A DNA stretch of 49,093 nt from CAZLLE01 sp964560425. GTDB taxonomy: Bacteria > Campylobacterota > Campylobacteria > Campylobacterales > QNZT01. The DNA is taken from assembly GCA_964560425.1 (NCBI GenBank), contig CAZLLE010000038.1, positions 1 to 49,093 of the forward strand, written 5' to 3'. The first letter of the stretch is position 1. Each line of letters begins with the position of its first letter. The notes beneath the pieces were generated by a model that made no database searches, had not been told where the DNA came from, and was given only the letters and a program-made list of their open reading frames with translations. This document shows positions 34,554-43,090 of this stretch, in pieces. The translations under genes and the position numbers were made by a program.

Positions 34554-35788
34554 TATGCTCTTATTTGTCCATTTCCATAAATTTTATATTTGTATGTTGT
34601 CAAATCATTGATCCCCATAGGACCTCGTGAGTGTAATTTATTGGTACTAATTCCCACTTCTGCCCCAAATCCAAACTCTCCACCATCTGTAAATTGAGTA
34701 CTTGCATTGATATATACACAAGCTGAATCTACACTATTTAAGAATTTTTCACCACTTGTATAATTTTCTGTAATAATCGCTTCTGAATGTCCTGAACCAT
34801 ATTTTTTGATATGTTCTATCGCCTCTTCTACATCATCTACAATTTTTATAGATAAGATATTTGCCAAATATTCTGTATCAAAATCTTCATCAGTTGCTCT
34901 ACTTACTTCAATGATATTTGCTACATCTTCTGTGCCTCTAAGCTCCGTATTTTGTTTGTCAAACTCAACTTTCAAAAGAGGTAAAACTTTTGGTGCAATA
35001 TCTTTGTGAACAAGCATACTCTCCATAGCATTACAAATTCCTACTCTTCTACATTTTGCATTCATGCTAATTGATATTGCTTTGTCTATATCTGCATCTT
35101 TGTCTATATATGTATGACATAATCCTTTATCATGTTTAACCACTGATACAGTTGCATTTTCACTTACATACCGAATCAATCCCTCTCCACCTCTAGGAAT
35201 AATAAGATCTACAAATTTATCCATTTTAATGAGTTTAGCTACACCCTCACGACTAGCGTCAGGAAGAAGAGATACCACCTCTTTTGGTAGATCATTTTTG
35301 ATCAAAACCTCTTGTAAAACTTCGGCAATTATAGCATTTGAGTATTGAGCCTCTTTTCCACCCTTTAATACACATACATTTCCACTTTTAAAACATAATC
35401 CTGCCGTATCACTTGTAACATTTGGGCGACTCTCATAGATAATACCAATTACACCAATAGGAACAGAAACTTTTTGAATCTGTAATCCACTATCTACGCT
35501 CCACCCCTCCAAAACTCTACCAACAGGCTCTTTTAAAGAGGCAATTTGACGAAGTGAATTTGACATTCCTTTTATTCTAGCTTCATCTAAAAGAAGTCTA
35601 TCTACCATTGCATCTGAAAGATTATGTTCAGTTGCATAATCTAAATCTCTCTTATTTTCAGAGACAATTCTATCTTTGCTTTCATCAAGGGCATCTGCCA
35701 TCTCTACTAATATTCTATTTTTTACCCCTGAATTTAGTGTTGCACATATACTACTTGCATCTTTTGCTTTTTTTAAAAAATCCTGCAT
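34553..35788 (-). CDS. proA: Glutamate-5-semialdehyde dehydrogenase (gamma-glutamyl phosphate reductase)
   Basis: ProA (411 residues) reduces gamma-glutamyl phosphate with NADPH, the second step of proline synthesis. Family segments are PIGVIGIIYESRPNVTSDTAGLC near 112-134, CVLKGGKEA, IIPRGGEGLIRYV near 195, the catalytic Cys in VGICNAMESMLV near 255, and DGGEFGFGAEVGISTNKLHSRGPMG near the C-terminus. AGGAGAAG precedes the ATG. proB is not adjacent. The downstream ABC ATPase overlaps the stop. The start is clear and the length is typical. Confidence 0.96.
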   Translation of the reverse strand: MQDFLKKAKDASSICATLNSGVKNRILVEMADALDESKDRIVSENKRDLDYATEHNLSDAMVDRLLLDEARIKGMSNSLRQIASLKEPVGRVLEGWSVDSGLQIQKVSVPIGVIGIIYESRPNVTSDTAGLCFKSGNVCVLKGGKEAQYSNAIIAEVLQEVLIKNDLPKEVVSLLPDASREGVAKLIKMDKFVDLIIPRGGEGLIRYVSENATVSVVKHDKGLCHTYIDKDADIDKAISISMNAKCRRVGICNAMESMLVHKDIAPKVLPLLKVEFDKQNTELRGTEDVANIIEVSRATDEDFDTEYLANILSIKIVDDVEEAIEHIKKYGSGHSEAIITENYTSGEKFLNSVDSACVYINASTQFTDGGEFGFGAEVGISTNKLHSRGPMGINDLTTYKYKIYGNGQIRA

Positions 35789-35895
35789 CTCTTCTCCTAT
35801 GTTCTTTGATATTAGTGTAACGAAAAATGGATAAGTATCAATTAAATATAAAATTAGTAGAATGATTTCTTATTTTTATAAAAAAGGATTAGATT

Positions 35896-36174
35896 TTGAA
35901 AAAAATTATTTTTAGCTTAGTTACAATTTGGGCTCTAGGAGCAGTAGCAAATGCAAACTCTCTAGTAGATGGACTCACAGCAAAAGCAACTGATGTTGTA
36001 AAAGATAAAGCGGAGAAAAAGGCTACAGAGGTAGCAACAGATCAAGCAAAAAAATCACTAAAAGATGGTTCTTTAAAAGAGAAAGCTATCAAAAAAGCAA
36101 CAGAGGTTGCAGATGAGCATACAGATGGAAAAGCATCACAAGCTATTGACGCAGTAAAATCTTTTACAAAATAA
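35896..36174 (+). CDS. Small exported Lys/Ala-rich helical protein
   Basis: This 92-residue protein is of no family I recognise. The start is TTG at 35896, with AAAGGA about 6 bases upstream; no ATG is available. Residues 1-21 are a signal peptide (IIFSLVTIWALGAVANA, cleavage after ANA). The mature ~70 residues are highly charged and Ala-rich, predicted as one long amphipathic helix, with the repeated segment KKATEVA (near residues 42 and 66). No Cys is present. It is likely periplasmic; similar Lys/Ala-rich exported proteins occur in Campylobacterota without known function. A strong hairpin follows at 36182-36204. Confidence 0.75.
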   Translation: MKKIIFSLVTIWALGAVANANSLVDGLTAKATDVVKDKAEKKATEVATDQAKKSLKDGSLKEKAIKKATEVADEHTDGKASQAIDAVKSFTK

Positions 36175-36181
36175 TATTTTT

Positions 36182-36204
36182 TGCACCATGAAATTCATGG
36201 TGCA
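36182..36204. terminator. Bidirectional terminator between the small exported protein and fabI
   Basis: TGCACCATG / CATGGTGCA, 9-base GC-richer stem with a 5-base loop between two convergent genes. AT-rich sequence flanks both sides. Confidence 0.6.
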
Positions 36205-36210
36205 TATTAT

Positions 36211-37035
36211 TTAGCTATGCAAATCCCAGCTAAGTTTTGTTCTACCTTCTTCATTTTTTTCTACAGCACCCATACCCATGATATTATATCCTGAATCTAC
36301 ATAGTGAATCTCTCCACTAACTCCAGATGATAAATCACTCAAAAGATACATACCACTATTACCAACTTCAGTAGTTGTTACATTTCTTTTTAAAGGAGCA
36401 TTAATCTCATTCCATTTTAAGATATTTCTAAAATCACCAATTCCACTTGCAGAAAGTGTTTTGATTGGTCCGGCACTAATAGCATTTACTCTAATGCCTC
36501 TACTTGCACCCAAATCAACAGCCAAATAACGCACACTTGCTTCAAGAGCTGCTTTTGCAACACCCATTACATTATAGTGAGGAATATATTTTGGTCCACC
36601 AAGATAACTAAGAGTTAAAATAGAACCACCATCATTCATAACAGGTACACAAGCTTGACTCAAAGATACAAGAGAATAGACTGAGGTATCCATAGCCAAA
36701 GCAAAATCTTCTCTTTGAGTATCAAGATAACCGCCCTCTAATGCTCTTCTAGGTGCAAAAGCTACAGAGTGTACAACAAAATCAATTTTTCCAAAATCTT
36801 TCTCTAAATTTTTACTCAAAGCTTCAAGATGTTCAGGTTTTGTAACATCAAGTTCATAAATAGCTTTACTCTCAAATTCCTCTGCGATAGGTCTTACTCT
36901 CTTCTCTAACTGCTCATTCAAATATGTAAAAGCAAGTTCAGCCCCCTGCTCTTTACATGCCTTTGCAATACCATACGCAATAGATTTATTATTCGCTATA
37001 CCTACTATTAAACCTTTTTTACCCTTCATTAACAT
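36211..37035 (-). CDS. fabI: Enoyl-[acyl-carrier-protein] reductase (NADH)
   Basis: This 274-residue short-chain dehydrogenase-type enoyl-ACP reductase carries out the last step of each fatty-acid elongation cycle. Visible are GLIVGIANNKSIAYGIAKA with the FabI-type cofactor loop, HSVAFAPRRALEGGYLDT near 90, SYLGGPKYIPHYNVMGVAKAALE near 145-167 with the Tyr-x6-Lys catalytic pair, and AISAGPIKTLSASGI near 190. This is the triclosan-type reductase. AAGGAG lies 5 bases before ATG 37035. It is followed by a convergent terminator and lies 28 bases after the eda start-side stop, so it may be the distal gene of the Entner-Doudoroff transcript. Confidence 0.96.
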   Translation of the reverse strand: MLMKGKKGLIVGIANNKSIAYGIAKACKEQGAELAFTYLNEQLEKRVRPIAEEFESKAIYELDVTKPEHLEALSKNLEKDFGKIDFVVHSVAFAPRRALEGGYLDTQREDFALAMDTSVYSLVSLSQACVPVMNDGGSILTLSYLGGPKYIPHYNVMGVAKAALEASVRYLAVDLGASRGIRVNAISAGPIKTLSASGIGDFRNILKWNEINAPLKRNVTTTEVGNSGMYLLSDLSSGVSGEIHYVDSGYNIMGMGAVEKNEEGRTKLSWDLHS

Positions 37036-37063
37036 AAAAACTCCTTATTAAAATGCGATGATT

Positions 37064-37699
37064 CTAGCAAAAATTATCTAAACTTTTTAACGCTTCTTTG
37101 CAAAGAGTTGTAATTTCTTTAAAATTACCTTCTCTTATTGCACTTGAAGGTACAATCCAACTACCACCAACACATAAAACATTGGAAAGTGATAAAAAAT
37201 CATTCATATTTTGAAGATTTACTCCACCAGTAGGACAAAAATTCATGGATGAAAAAGGTCCACCAAAAGCTTTAAGTGCATCTACTCCACCTACAACCGT
37301 AGCGGGAAAAAGTTTACACTCATAAAAACCACTATTTTGAGCCATCATTACTTCTGAGGCTGTAGCAACTCCAGGAATAAGAGCAATATTTAAATCTTTT
37401 GAAGTTTGCATCAACTCCTCACTAACACCAGGACTAAATACAAACCTAGAACCATAATCAACAGCTTTTTTAAACTGCTCTTCATTTGTTACGGTTCCTG
37501 CTCCTACACTCATTTGTGGTATAGATTTGGCAATAGCCTCGATTGATCCTAATCCTGCATCAGTTCTAAGAGTAATCTCCATAATAGATATCCCACCCTC
37601 CAAAAGAGCTTCAGCAAGTGGTAAAGCATCTTCAACTCTATTCAAAGCAATTACAGGAACTATTGGTGAAATTTGCATAACCGCTTTAGAATTTATCAT
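37064..37699 (-). CDS. eda: 2-keto-3-deoxy-6-phosphogluconate aldolase
   Basis: The 211-residue KDPG/KHG aldolase splits KDPG to pyruvate and glyceraldehyde-3-phosphate. The TIM-barrel motifs PVIALNRVEDALPLAEALLEGG, MEITLRTDAGLGSI (Glu in the active site), SVGAGTV and FVFSPGV are present, and the Schiff-base Lys lies in YECKLFPATVVGG near residue 130. FCPTGGVN binds phosphate. The start overlaps the edd stop by ATGA, so translation is coupled. It is the last Entner-Doudoroff gene; fabI follows after 28 bases. Confidence 0.96.
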   Translation of the reverse strand: MINSKAVMQISPIVPVIALNRVEDALPLAEALLEGGISIMEITLRTDAGLGSIEAIAKSIPQMSVGAGTVTNEEQFKKAVDYGSRFVFSPGVSEELMQTSKDLNIALIPGVATASEVMMAQNSGFYECKLFPATVVGGVDALKAFGGPFSSMNFCPTGGVNLQNMNDFLSLSNVLCVGGSWIVPSSAIREGNFKEITTLCKEALKSLDNFC

Positions 37700-39525
37700 G
37701 CTCTCTCCTGCCCACTAATATCAAATAAACAAGCACCCTCTTCTGCACTTCCTACTGACTGACGCATAGCTACAAAAAGCTCACGACCAAATCCATGACG
37801 ATTAAGAGATAGATCAGGATCTTTTATCTCTCTACTATTAATTACCTCATCATCCAATAAAAGTTCCATCTCTCCATTTTCAACATCAAAACGAATCATA
37901 TCACCATTTTGAATCTTTGCCAATACTCCACCATCTGCTGCTTCAGGTGAAACATGAATAGCTGAAGGTACTTTTCCAGATGCTCCAGACATTCTACCAT
38001 CTGTAATAATCGCTACTTTAAATCCCTTATCTTGCAACACTCCAAGAGGAGGCATAAGAGAGTGAAGTTCAGGCATACCATTTGCCTTTGGTCCTTGATA
38101 TCTCACTACTGCAATAAAATCTCTCTCTAATTCCCCATTTTTGAAAGCATTTTGAAGTTCATCTTGTGATTGAAAAATAATAGCAGGAGCTTTTATAAAG
38201 AGTTGATCTTCTTTTAATGCAGAAGTTTTTATTACCCCTCTTCCTATATTTCCATCAAGAAGTTTTAATCCACCCTCTTTGCTAAATGGCTCACTAATAG
38301 AGGCAATAACACTCTTATCTATAGACTCTTTTAATCCCTCATCAAAAATTACTTTTCCACTCTCCAATTTTGGCTCCACTACATATCTTTCAAGCCCTTT
38401 CCCAACTACAGTCTCTACATCTGCATGAACTAATTGTGCATTTAGAAGTTGAGATATCACTGTACCCATTCCACCAGCATCTCTAAAATGATTTACATCA
38501 GCTGAGCCATTTGGATACATTCTACAAAGAAGTGGTGTTACTTTTGAGAGTGCATCAAAATCATCCCATGTCAAAATAATTCCTGCTGCTCTTGCCATAG
38601 CAATAAGGTGCATTGTATGGTTTGTAGATCCACCCGTTGCCATTAATCCTACAATAGCATTTACAAAACTTCTCTCATCAATAATTTCACTAATTGGTTT
38701 ATAGTTACCCAAAATTTCAGTCATACTCAAAATATTTTGAGCCGCGTACTCTGTAAGAGATTCTCGAAGAGGTGTATTTGTATTTACAAACGAGCTATTT
38801 GGAAGTTGTAAGCCCATCATCTCCATAAGCATCTGATTTGAATTGGCTGTACCATAAAATGTACATGTCCCACTACTATGATATGAAGCTGACTCTACCT
38901 CCATCAAAGCATCTTCATCTACATTTCCTTTTGCAAACTCTTGTCTAACTTTTGCCTTTTGAGCATTACTAATACCTGAAGGCATAGGACCTGCGGGTAC
39001 AAACATTGCAGGGAGATGTCCAAATGCCAAAGCACCAATCAAAAGACCAGGGACAATTTTGTCACATACACCAAGATATAAAGCACCATCATAAACATTA
39101 TGAGAGAGTCCAATAGCTGTTCCCATAGCAATATTATCACGACTAAAAAGACTAAGCTCCATTCCTGGTTGTGATTGTGTTACACCATCACACATAGCAG
39201 GAACCCCACCTGCTACTTGAGCAGTAGCTCCTAGGTCATGAAGTGTTCTCTTGATTAGAGATGGATATAATTTGAAAGGTTCATGAGCTGAAAGCATGTC
39301 ATTATATGCTGTTATAATCGCAATATTTGGCTTTTGCATAGCAATAATAGACGATTTTTCATCCTTATCCATAGGAGCCATTGCATGAGCTATATTACTA
39401 CAACTGAGCTTTTTACGATTTACTCCATGGTTTTTTGCCTCTTCTATTCTCGCTAAATATATAGCTCTACTATCTTTTGATCTCTCTATAATTTTATTGG
39501 TAACTTCTTTTACTGTTTGATTCAT
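37696..39525 (-). CDS. edd: Phosphogluconate dehydratase
   Basis: This 609-residue IlvD/Edd family [4Fe-4S] dehydratase converts 6-phosphogluconate to KDPG. Cys ligands appear in GVPAMCDGVTQSQPGMELSL (~150-170) and LGVCDKIVPGLLIGAL (~215), with GTCTFYGTANSNQMLMEMMG near 255 carrying the third. The C-terminal swivel has TDGRMSGASGKVPSAIHVSPEA. The overall length and the phosphate-binding pattern match Edd rather than the shorter IlvD (~560). It overlaps both neighbours by ATGA (pgl stop and eda start), indicating coupled translation of the three genes. Confidence 0.96.
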   Translation of the reverse strand: MNQTVKEVTNKIIERSKDSRAIYLARIEEAKNHGVNRKKLSCSNIAHAMAPMDKDEKSSIIAMQKPNIAIITAYNDMLSAHEPFKLYPSLIKRTLHDLGATAQVAGGVPAMCDGVTQSQPGMELSLFSRDNIAMGTAIGLSHNVYDGALYLGVCDKIVPGLLIGALAFGHLPAMFVPAGPMPSGISNAQKAKVRQEFAKGNVDEDALMEVESASYHSSGTCTFYGTANSNQMLMEMMGLQLPNSSFVNTNTPLRESLTEYAAQNILSMTEILGNYKPISEIIDERSFVNAIVGLMATGGSTNHTMHLIAMARAAGIILTWDDFDALSKVTPLLCRMYPNGSADVNHFRDAGGMGTVISQLLNAQLVHADVETVVGKGLERYVVEPKLESGKVIFDEGLKESIDKSVIASISEPFSKEGGLKLLDGNIGRGVIKTSALKEDQLFIKAPAIIFQSQDELQNAFKNGELERDFIAVVRYQGPKANGMPELHSLMPPLGVLQDKGFKVAIITDGRMSGASGKVPSAIHVSPEAADGGVLAKIQNGDMIRFDVENGEMELLLDDEVINSREIKDPDLSLNRHGFGRELFVAMRQSVGSAEEGACLFDISGQERA

Positions 39526-40214
39526 GCGTAATATACCTCTAGTGATTTTTTATTTTGATGTAAAATCGACCTAATTGGCATTGTATAAATATCTTCACCA
39601 CTTAATGCCTCTTTATACACAGAGAGTTTCTCCACTCCTTCAAAATGAAGATAGAGATTATTAGCACTCAAAATTGATCTTAATGTCAAGCTCATTCTCT
39701 CATGAGGAGCATTTTGAGGCACTATTGCTATACATTTATTTGGATTATTCATATCAAACCCCTCTTGTAATCTAGGATTATTTGGGAAAAGTGAAGCAGT
39801 ATGAGCATCAGCTCCCATTCCCAAAATCAAAACATCAATAGATTTTATACTTTTAAAACACTCTTGTTGAGCTTCATGAGCCTTTAAACCATCTATATAC
39901 ATTCCTACAAATTTTGCTTTTTTAGCCCTCTCTTGAAGTAGATAGGTTTTTACAAACTTTTCATTACTATCTTTATGACTCTCATCAACCCATCTCTCAT
40001 CACATAGAGATACAACTACTTTATCCCACTCTATATCTATCTGTTGCAATTTTTTAAATAGTAGTTTTGGTGTACTACCTCCTGAAACGATCAAAGAAGC
40101 ATCACCTTTTTTATCAATAGCATCTTGAAGATTTTTGGCAATATTTTGGCTAAGAGACTCTACTAAATCAGATGATGTTTCAAACTCATGAAAATTGATA
40201 TTACCACTCATCAT
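39522..40214 (-). CDS. pgl: 6-phosphogluconolactonase
   Basis: The ~230-residue DevB/Pgl-type lactonase hydrolyses 6-phosphogluconolactone. VSGGSTPKLLFKKLQ (~45-60), VSLCDERWVDESHKDSN near 80 and LGMGADAHTASLFPN near 145 are the family motifs. A longer ATG start at 40238 would overlap zwf by 38 bases; I use ATG 40214 (the next codon, 40211, is also ATG), which has AGGAG 5 bases upstream. Its stop overlaps edd by four bases. Second gene of zwf-pgl-edd-eda. Confidence 0.93.
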   Translation of the reverse strand: MMSGNINFHEFETSSDLVESLSQNIAKNLQDAIDKKGDASLIVSGGSTPKLLFKKLQQIDIEWDKVVVSLCDERWVDESHKDSNEKFVKTYLLQERAKKAKFVGMYIDGLKAHEAQQECFKSIKSIDVLILGMGADAHTASLFPNNPRLQEGFDMNNPNKCIAIVPQNAPHERMSLTLRSILSANNLYLHFEGVEKLSVYKEALSGEDIYTMPIRSILHQNKKSLEVYYA

Positions 40215-41667
40215 GCCAACTCCTACCATCTCTCTCAATCAAAGCAATTGCAGAGCTTGGTCCATCGCTTCCTGCACTATAACTTTTCATTGGGACTAAA
40301 TTTTCCGCCCACCCCTCTAAAATATCATCTGCCCATCGCCATGCTGCTTCTACCTCATCAAGACGCATAAAAAGAGTAGGATTTGAACGAATTACATCCA
40401 ACATTAATCTTTCATAAGCTTGAGGTTTTCTAGCTTTATCCATTGAAGCATTAAGCTCCAAATCTACCTCTTGAAGTCTCATCTGTTCTGATAAACCAGG
40501 TATTTTATTCATAAGTTTTAGTTTGATACTCTCATTTGGTTGTAAAGATATAACTAATCTATTTTCAGAGATACATCTACCTTTGTTTGCAAATATAGAG
40601 TAAGGGACTGATTTAAATTGGATAACTATCTCTGAATTTTTTCTTCTCATTCGTTTTCCACTTCTTATATAAAAAGGTACACCATTCCATCGCCAATTAT
40701 CAATATCTACACGAATTGCAGCAAAAGTTTCTGTATTACTATTTTCTACACCTTCACCCTCTTTATACCCAGGGACTGGTTCACCATCACTAGAACCTCT
40801 CTTATATTGGGCTCGTACAGTTTTTTGAGCAATATCTTCTGGAGTAATAGGACGAAGGGAGCGAAGAACTTTTACTTTTTCATCTCTCACACTATCAGCA
40901 TCAAGTGAACATGGTGGCTCCATGGCTACAAGACAGAGAAGTTGCATAAGGTGATTTTGAATCATATCACGCATAGCACCATAATCATCATAATAACCCC
41001 ATCTTCCCTCAACACCTACACTCTCTGCTACAGTAATTTGGACATGATCTATATTACTAGCATCCCAAAGAGGCATAAATATACGATTAGAGAATCTAAG
41101 AGCCATAATATTTTGAACTGTATCTTTCCCCAAATAGTGATCAATTCTATAAATTTGAGACTCTTGAAAATATTTTAGAACTTCAATATTTATCCCTTGA
41201 GAAGATTTAAGATCACGACCAATTGGTTTTTCAAGTACAACACGGCTCTCTATATTAATTAATTTCCACTCACTCAAAGCTTTACAGATGGAGCCAAAAA
41301 AAGATGGTGAGGTTGAGAGATAATTAACTCTCTCACGATCACTCTCTTGATCTAAAACATCTTTTAAGTTTTTATAACTCTCAATATTTGTAAGATCAAC
41401 TTTTACAACTTGAAGCTGATTTTTAAATCGTTCAAACTTCTCTTCATCAAAAAGCCCCTCAGCCAAAAATTCTTTAAGTTTTGATTTAACTAATTTAATA
41501 TGTTCATCATTACTCATATCTCTTCTAGTAACTGTTAATATTCTACTTTGATGATTTAAATATCCATCATTACAGAGGTGATAAAGAGCAGGCATCAATT
41601 TTCTAAATGCTAAATCTCCATGACCACCAAAAATAATAATATCACATAAATTTTCTGTTTCACTCAT
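40201..41667 (-). CDS. zwf: Glucose-6-phosphate 1-dehydrogenase
   Basis: G6PD (488 residues) oxidises glucose-6-phosphate and makes NADPH. The N-terminal Rossmann motif is IIFGGHGDLAFRKLMPALYHL, in which GGHGDLA replaces the usual GASGDLA. The active-site segment RIDHYLGKDTVQN (~175-187) is intact, as are the substrate-binding FSNRIFMPLWD and WRWNGVPFYIRSGKRM. It is the first gene of the Entner-Doudoroff operon and overlaps pgl by 14 bases. Its promoter lies in the region 41668-41780, which is shared with the divergent csp gene. Confidence 0.96.
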   Translation of the reverse strand: MSETENLCDIIIFGGHGDLAFRKLMPALYHLCNDGYLNHQSRILTVTRRDMSNDEHIKLVKSKLKEFLAEGLFDEEKFERFKNQLQVVKVDLTNIESYKNLKDVLDQESDRERVNYLSTSPSFFGSICKALSEWKLINIESRVVLEKPIGRDLKSSQGINIEVLKYFQESQIYRIDHYLGKDTVQNIMALRFSNRIFMPLWDASNIDHVQITVAESVGVEGRWGYYDDYGAMRDMIQNHLMQLLCLVAMEPPCSLDADSVRDEKVKVLRSLRPITPEDIAQKTVRAQYKRGSSDGEPVPGYKEGEGVENSNTETFAAIRVDIDNWRWNGVPFYIRSGKRMRRKNSEIVIQFKSVPYSIFANKGRCISENRLVISLQPNESIKLKLMNKIPGLSEQMRLQEVDLELNASMDKARKPQAYERLMLDVIRSNPTLFMRLDEVEAAWRWADDILEGWAENLVPMKSYSAGSDGPSSAIALIERDGRSWHDEW

Positions 41668-41779
41668 TTTTATCCTTAGTTTTGGAGATTGTAGCAGGTT
41701 GATATTAAAAAAAAACAGTAAAAAAAGTAAAAAATATCAAAAAAAATAATTTTATAATAAAAAAATCAAATAAAACAGA

Positions 41780-41785
41780 TATAAT
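41780..41785 (+). promoter_or_regulatory. -10 element and long leader of the cold-shock gene
   Basis: TATAAT in GATATAATATC lies ~128 bases before the csp ATG, predicting a ~120-base leader (41792-41912). The leader contains the stem GATGAA/TTCATC (41799-41804, 41813-41818) and a possible ACTCC/GGAGT pairing nearer the start. Long structured leaders are typical of CspA-family mRNAs. Confidence 0.5.
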
Positions 41786-41912
41786 ATCATCGAAACAAGA
41801 TGAAGGTTTGAGTTCATCAGTATATAGCGGTTACGACTAACTACACTTGAGAACTCCCCCTATTTTGCTTCCACTTCTATTATGGAGTGTATTTTTATAT
41901 AAAGGTACTACA

Positions 41913-42131
41913 ATGGCAGATTTGCTTAAAGGAACTGTAAAATGGTTCAACGAAGAAAAAGGTTATGGATTTATCCAACAAGAAGACAATGGTAAGGATT
42001 TATTCGTACATTTTCGTCAAGTGAACAATTCAGGATCTGGTCGCGTCTCTTTGGCCGAAGGTCAACAAGTTACATTTGAAGTAGGTGAAGGTCAAAAGGG
42101 ACCTCAAGCAGAGAATGTTACACCGCTATAA
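41913..42131 (+). CDS. Cold-shock protein (CspA family)
   Basis: A 72-residue cold-shock domain protein, one OB-fold that binds single-stranded RNA/DNA. RNP1 KGYGFIQQ and RNP2 LFVHFRQ are intact, preceded by GTVKWFNEEKG. The start is ATG 41913 with AAAGG at 41902-41905; the reading frame also extends upstream to a TTG at 41847 but that part is leader sequence unlike any Csp. A terminator stem with T-run follows at 42154-42178. Which csp paralogue this is cannot be said. Confidence 0.95.
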   Translation: MADLLKGTVKWFNEEKGYGFIQQEDNGKDLFVHFRQVNNSGSGRVSLAEGQQVTFEVGEGQKGPQAENVTPL

Positions 42132-42153
42132 ATAGTACTGCATACTATTAGAG

Positions 42154-42178
42154 TACAGGCTTTATGCCTGTATTTTTT
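42154..42178. terminator. Intrinsic terminator after csp, also facing crcB
   Basis: TACAGGC / GCCTGTA, 7-base stem, 5-base loop, then TTTTTT on the plus strand. It overlaps the crcB stop codon and serves csp. Confidence 0.8.
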
Positions 42179-42551
42179 AACTCCCTAATACTTTCTTAAA
42201 AACCCACATACCAAGCAGTGTTGCACCAAGAGATAGAGATACATTTAAAAATATATTTAAAATTGCTTTTATATAACTCCCATGTTCAAACAAACCTATA
42301 GTTTCATAGCTAAATGTCGAAAAAGTCGTCAACGCTCCTAAAAACCCAGTAATAACTAAACCTCTATATTCAGGTATAGTAATTGAAGAGAAATAAAATG
42401 CTAAAAAACCTATCAAAAAGCTTCCAGCTACATTTACGCCAAGCGTACCAATAGGAAATAACAGATCAAAACTTTTTTGAATATTATTACTCAACAAAAA
42501 TCTTGAAATTGCACCAAAAAAACCACCCACCCCAATATATAACAACATCAT
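42177..42551 (-). CDS. crcB: Fluoride ion channel CrcB (Fluc)
   Basis: The ~124-residue CrcB/Fluc protein has four membrane helices. GVGGFFGAISRFLL at the N-terminus, TLGVNVAGSFLIGF near 40 and GFLGALTTFSTFSYE near 72-86 are family signatures; the last holds the Phe/Thr fluoride track and Na+ site. It works as a dual-topology dimer exporting fluoride. ATG 42551 follows AGGAG; a TTG one codon earlier is possible. I see no fluoride riboswitch in the 83-bp region upstream. Confidence 0.94.
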   Translation of the reverse strand: MMLLYIGVGGFFGAISRFLLSNNIQKSFDLLFPIGTLGVNVAGSFLIGFLAFYFSSITIPEYRGLVITGFLGALTTFSTFSYETIGLFEHGSYIKAILNIFLNVSLSLGATLLGMWVFKKVLGS

Positions 42552-42637
42552 CAAAACAGACTCCTAATTTCACGATCATTCCACATTTATTTCTTATAAT
42601 CACCTTAATTTTTTAATATAAAGGGAAAATTATAAAT

Positions 42638-43048
42638 ATGGGGAAAAAGCATTATATTTTAATAGTTTTAAGTTTACTAATATTTTTCGGTTGTGGAGAG
42701 GTAGTTAAACCAAAAGATCAAACTATAGAAATTGTAAAAATTGTTCTTAGGGATCAAATAAGAGTAGATGAACAACAATACAATCATAAATCTAGTGGCT
42801 ATATAGAGAATGATATCGAGGAGTCAATATATTTTGAAATACTTTCGCCAATTAATCAATATAGTGACGATAACCCTCAAGAGGGTAAACTCAAAATTAT
42901 TACAGACAATCAAACTATTATTGTAACTATTTTAGATCAAAACAATTTGGAAATTTTGGTAGATTATCAGACAGATCATTATCAAAATAGTTACACAAAC
43001 TATAATACACAAACAATATATACAACATGGGAGGAGTTAGGTTTTTAA
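42638..43048 (+). CDS. Putative lipoprotein
   Basis: The 136-residue product has an N-terminal hydrophobic segment and a lipobox-like LIFFGC (Cys19), so lipid attachment is likely though Phe at the -2 position is unusual. The mature part is rich in Asn, Gln, Tyr, Ile and charged residues with a predicted beta pattern (SIYFEILSP, GKLKIITDNQTIIVTIL). No family recognised. AAAGGGA lies before the ATG. It ends ~45 bases before the tamA-like gene, on the same strand. Confidence 0.65.
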   Translation: MGKKHYILIVLSLLIFFGCGEVVKPKDQTIEIVKIVLRDQIRVDEQQYNHKSSGYIENDIEESIYFEILSPINQYSDDNPQEGKLKIITDNQTIIVTILDQNNLEILVDYQTDHYQNSYTNYNTQTIYTTWEELGF

Positions 43049-43090
43049 CTAACTACTTAATTTCTCTCTTCATTATTATTGTGCTATTAT

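Noticed and set aside
42555..42637. Fluoride riboswitch upstream of crcB
   Set aside because: The 83-bp gap shows no recognisable pseudoknot consensus, only an AGGAG site.
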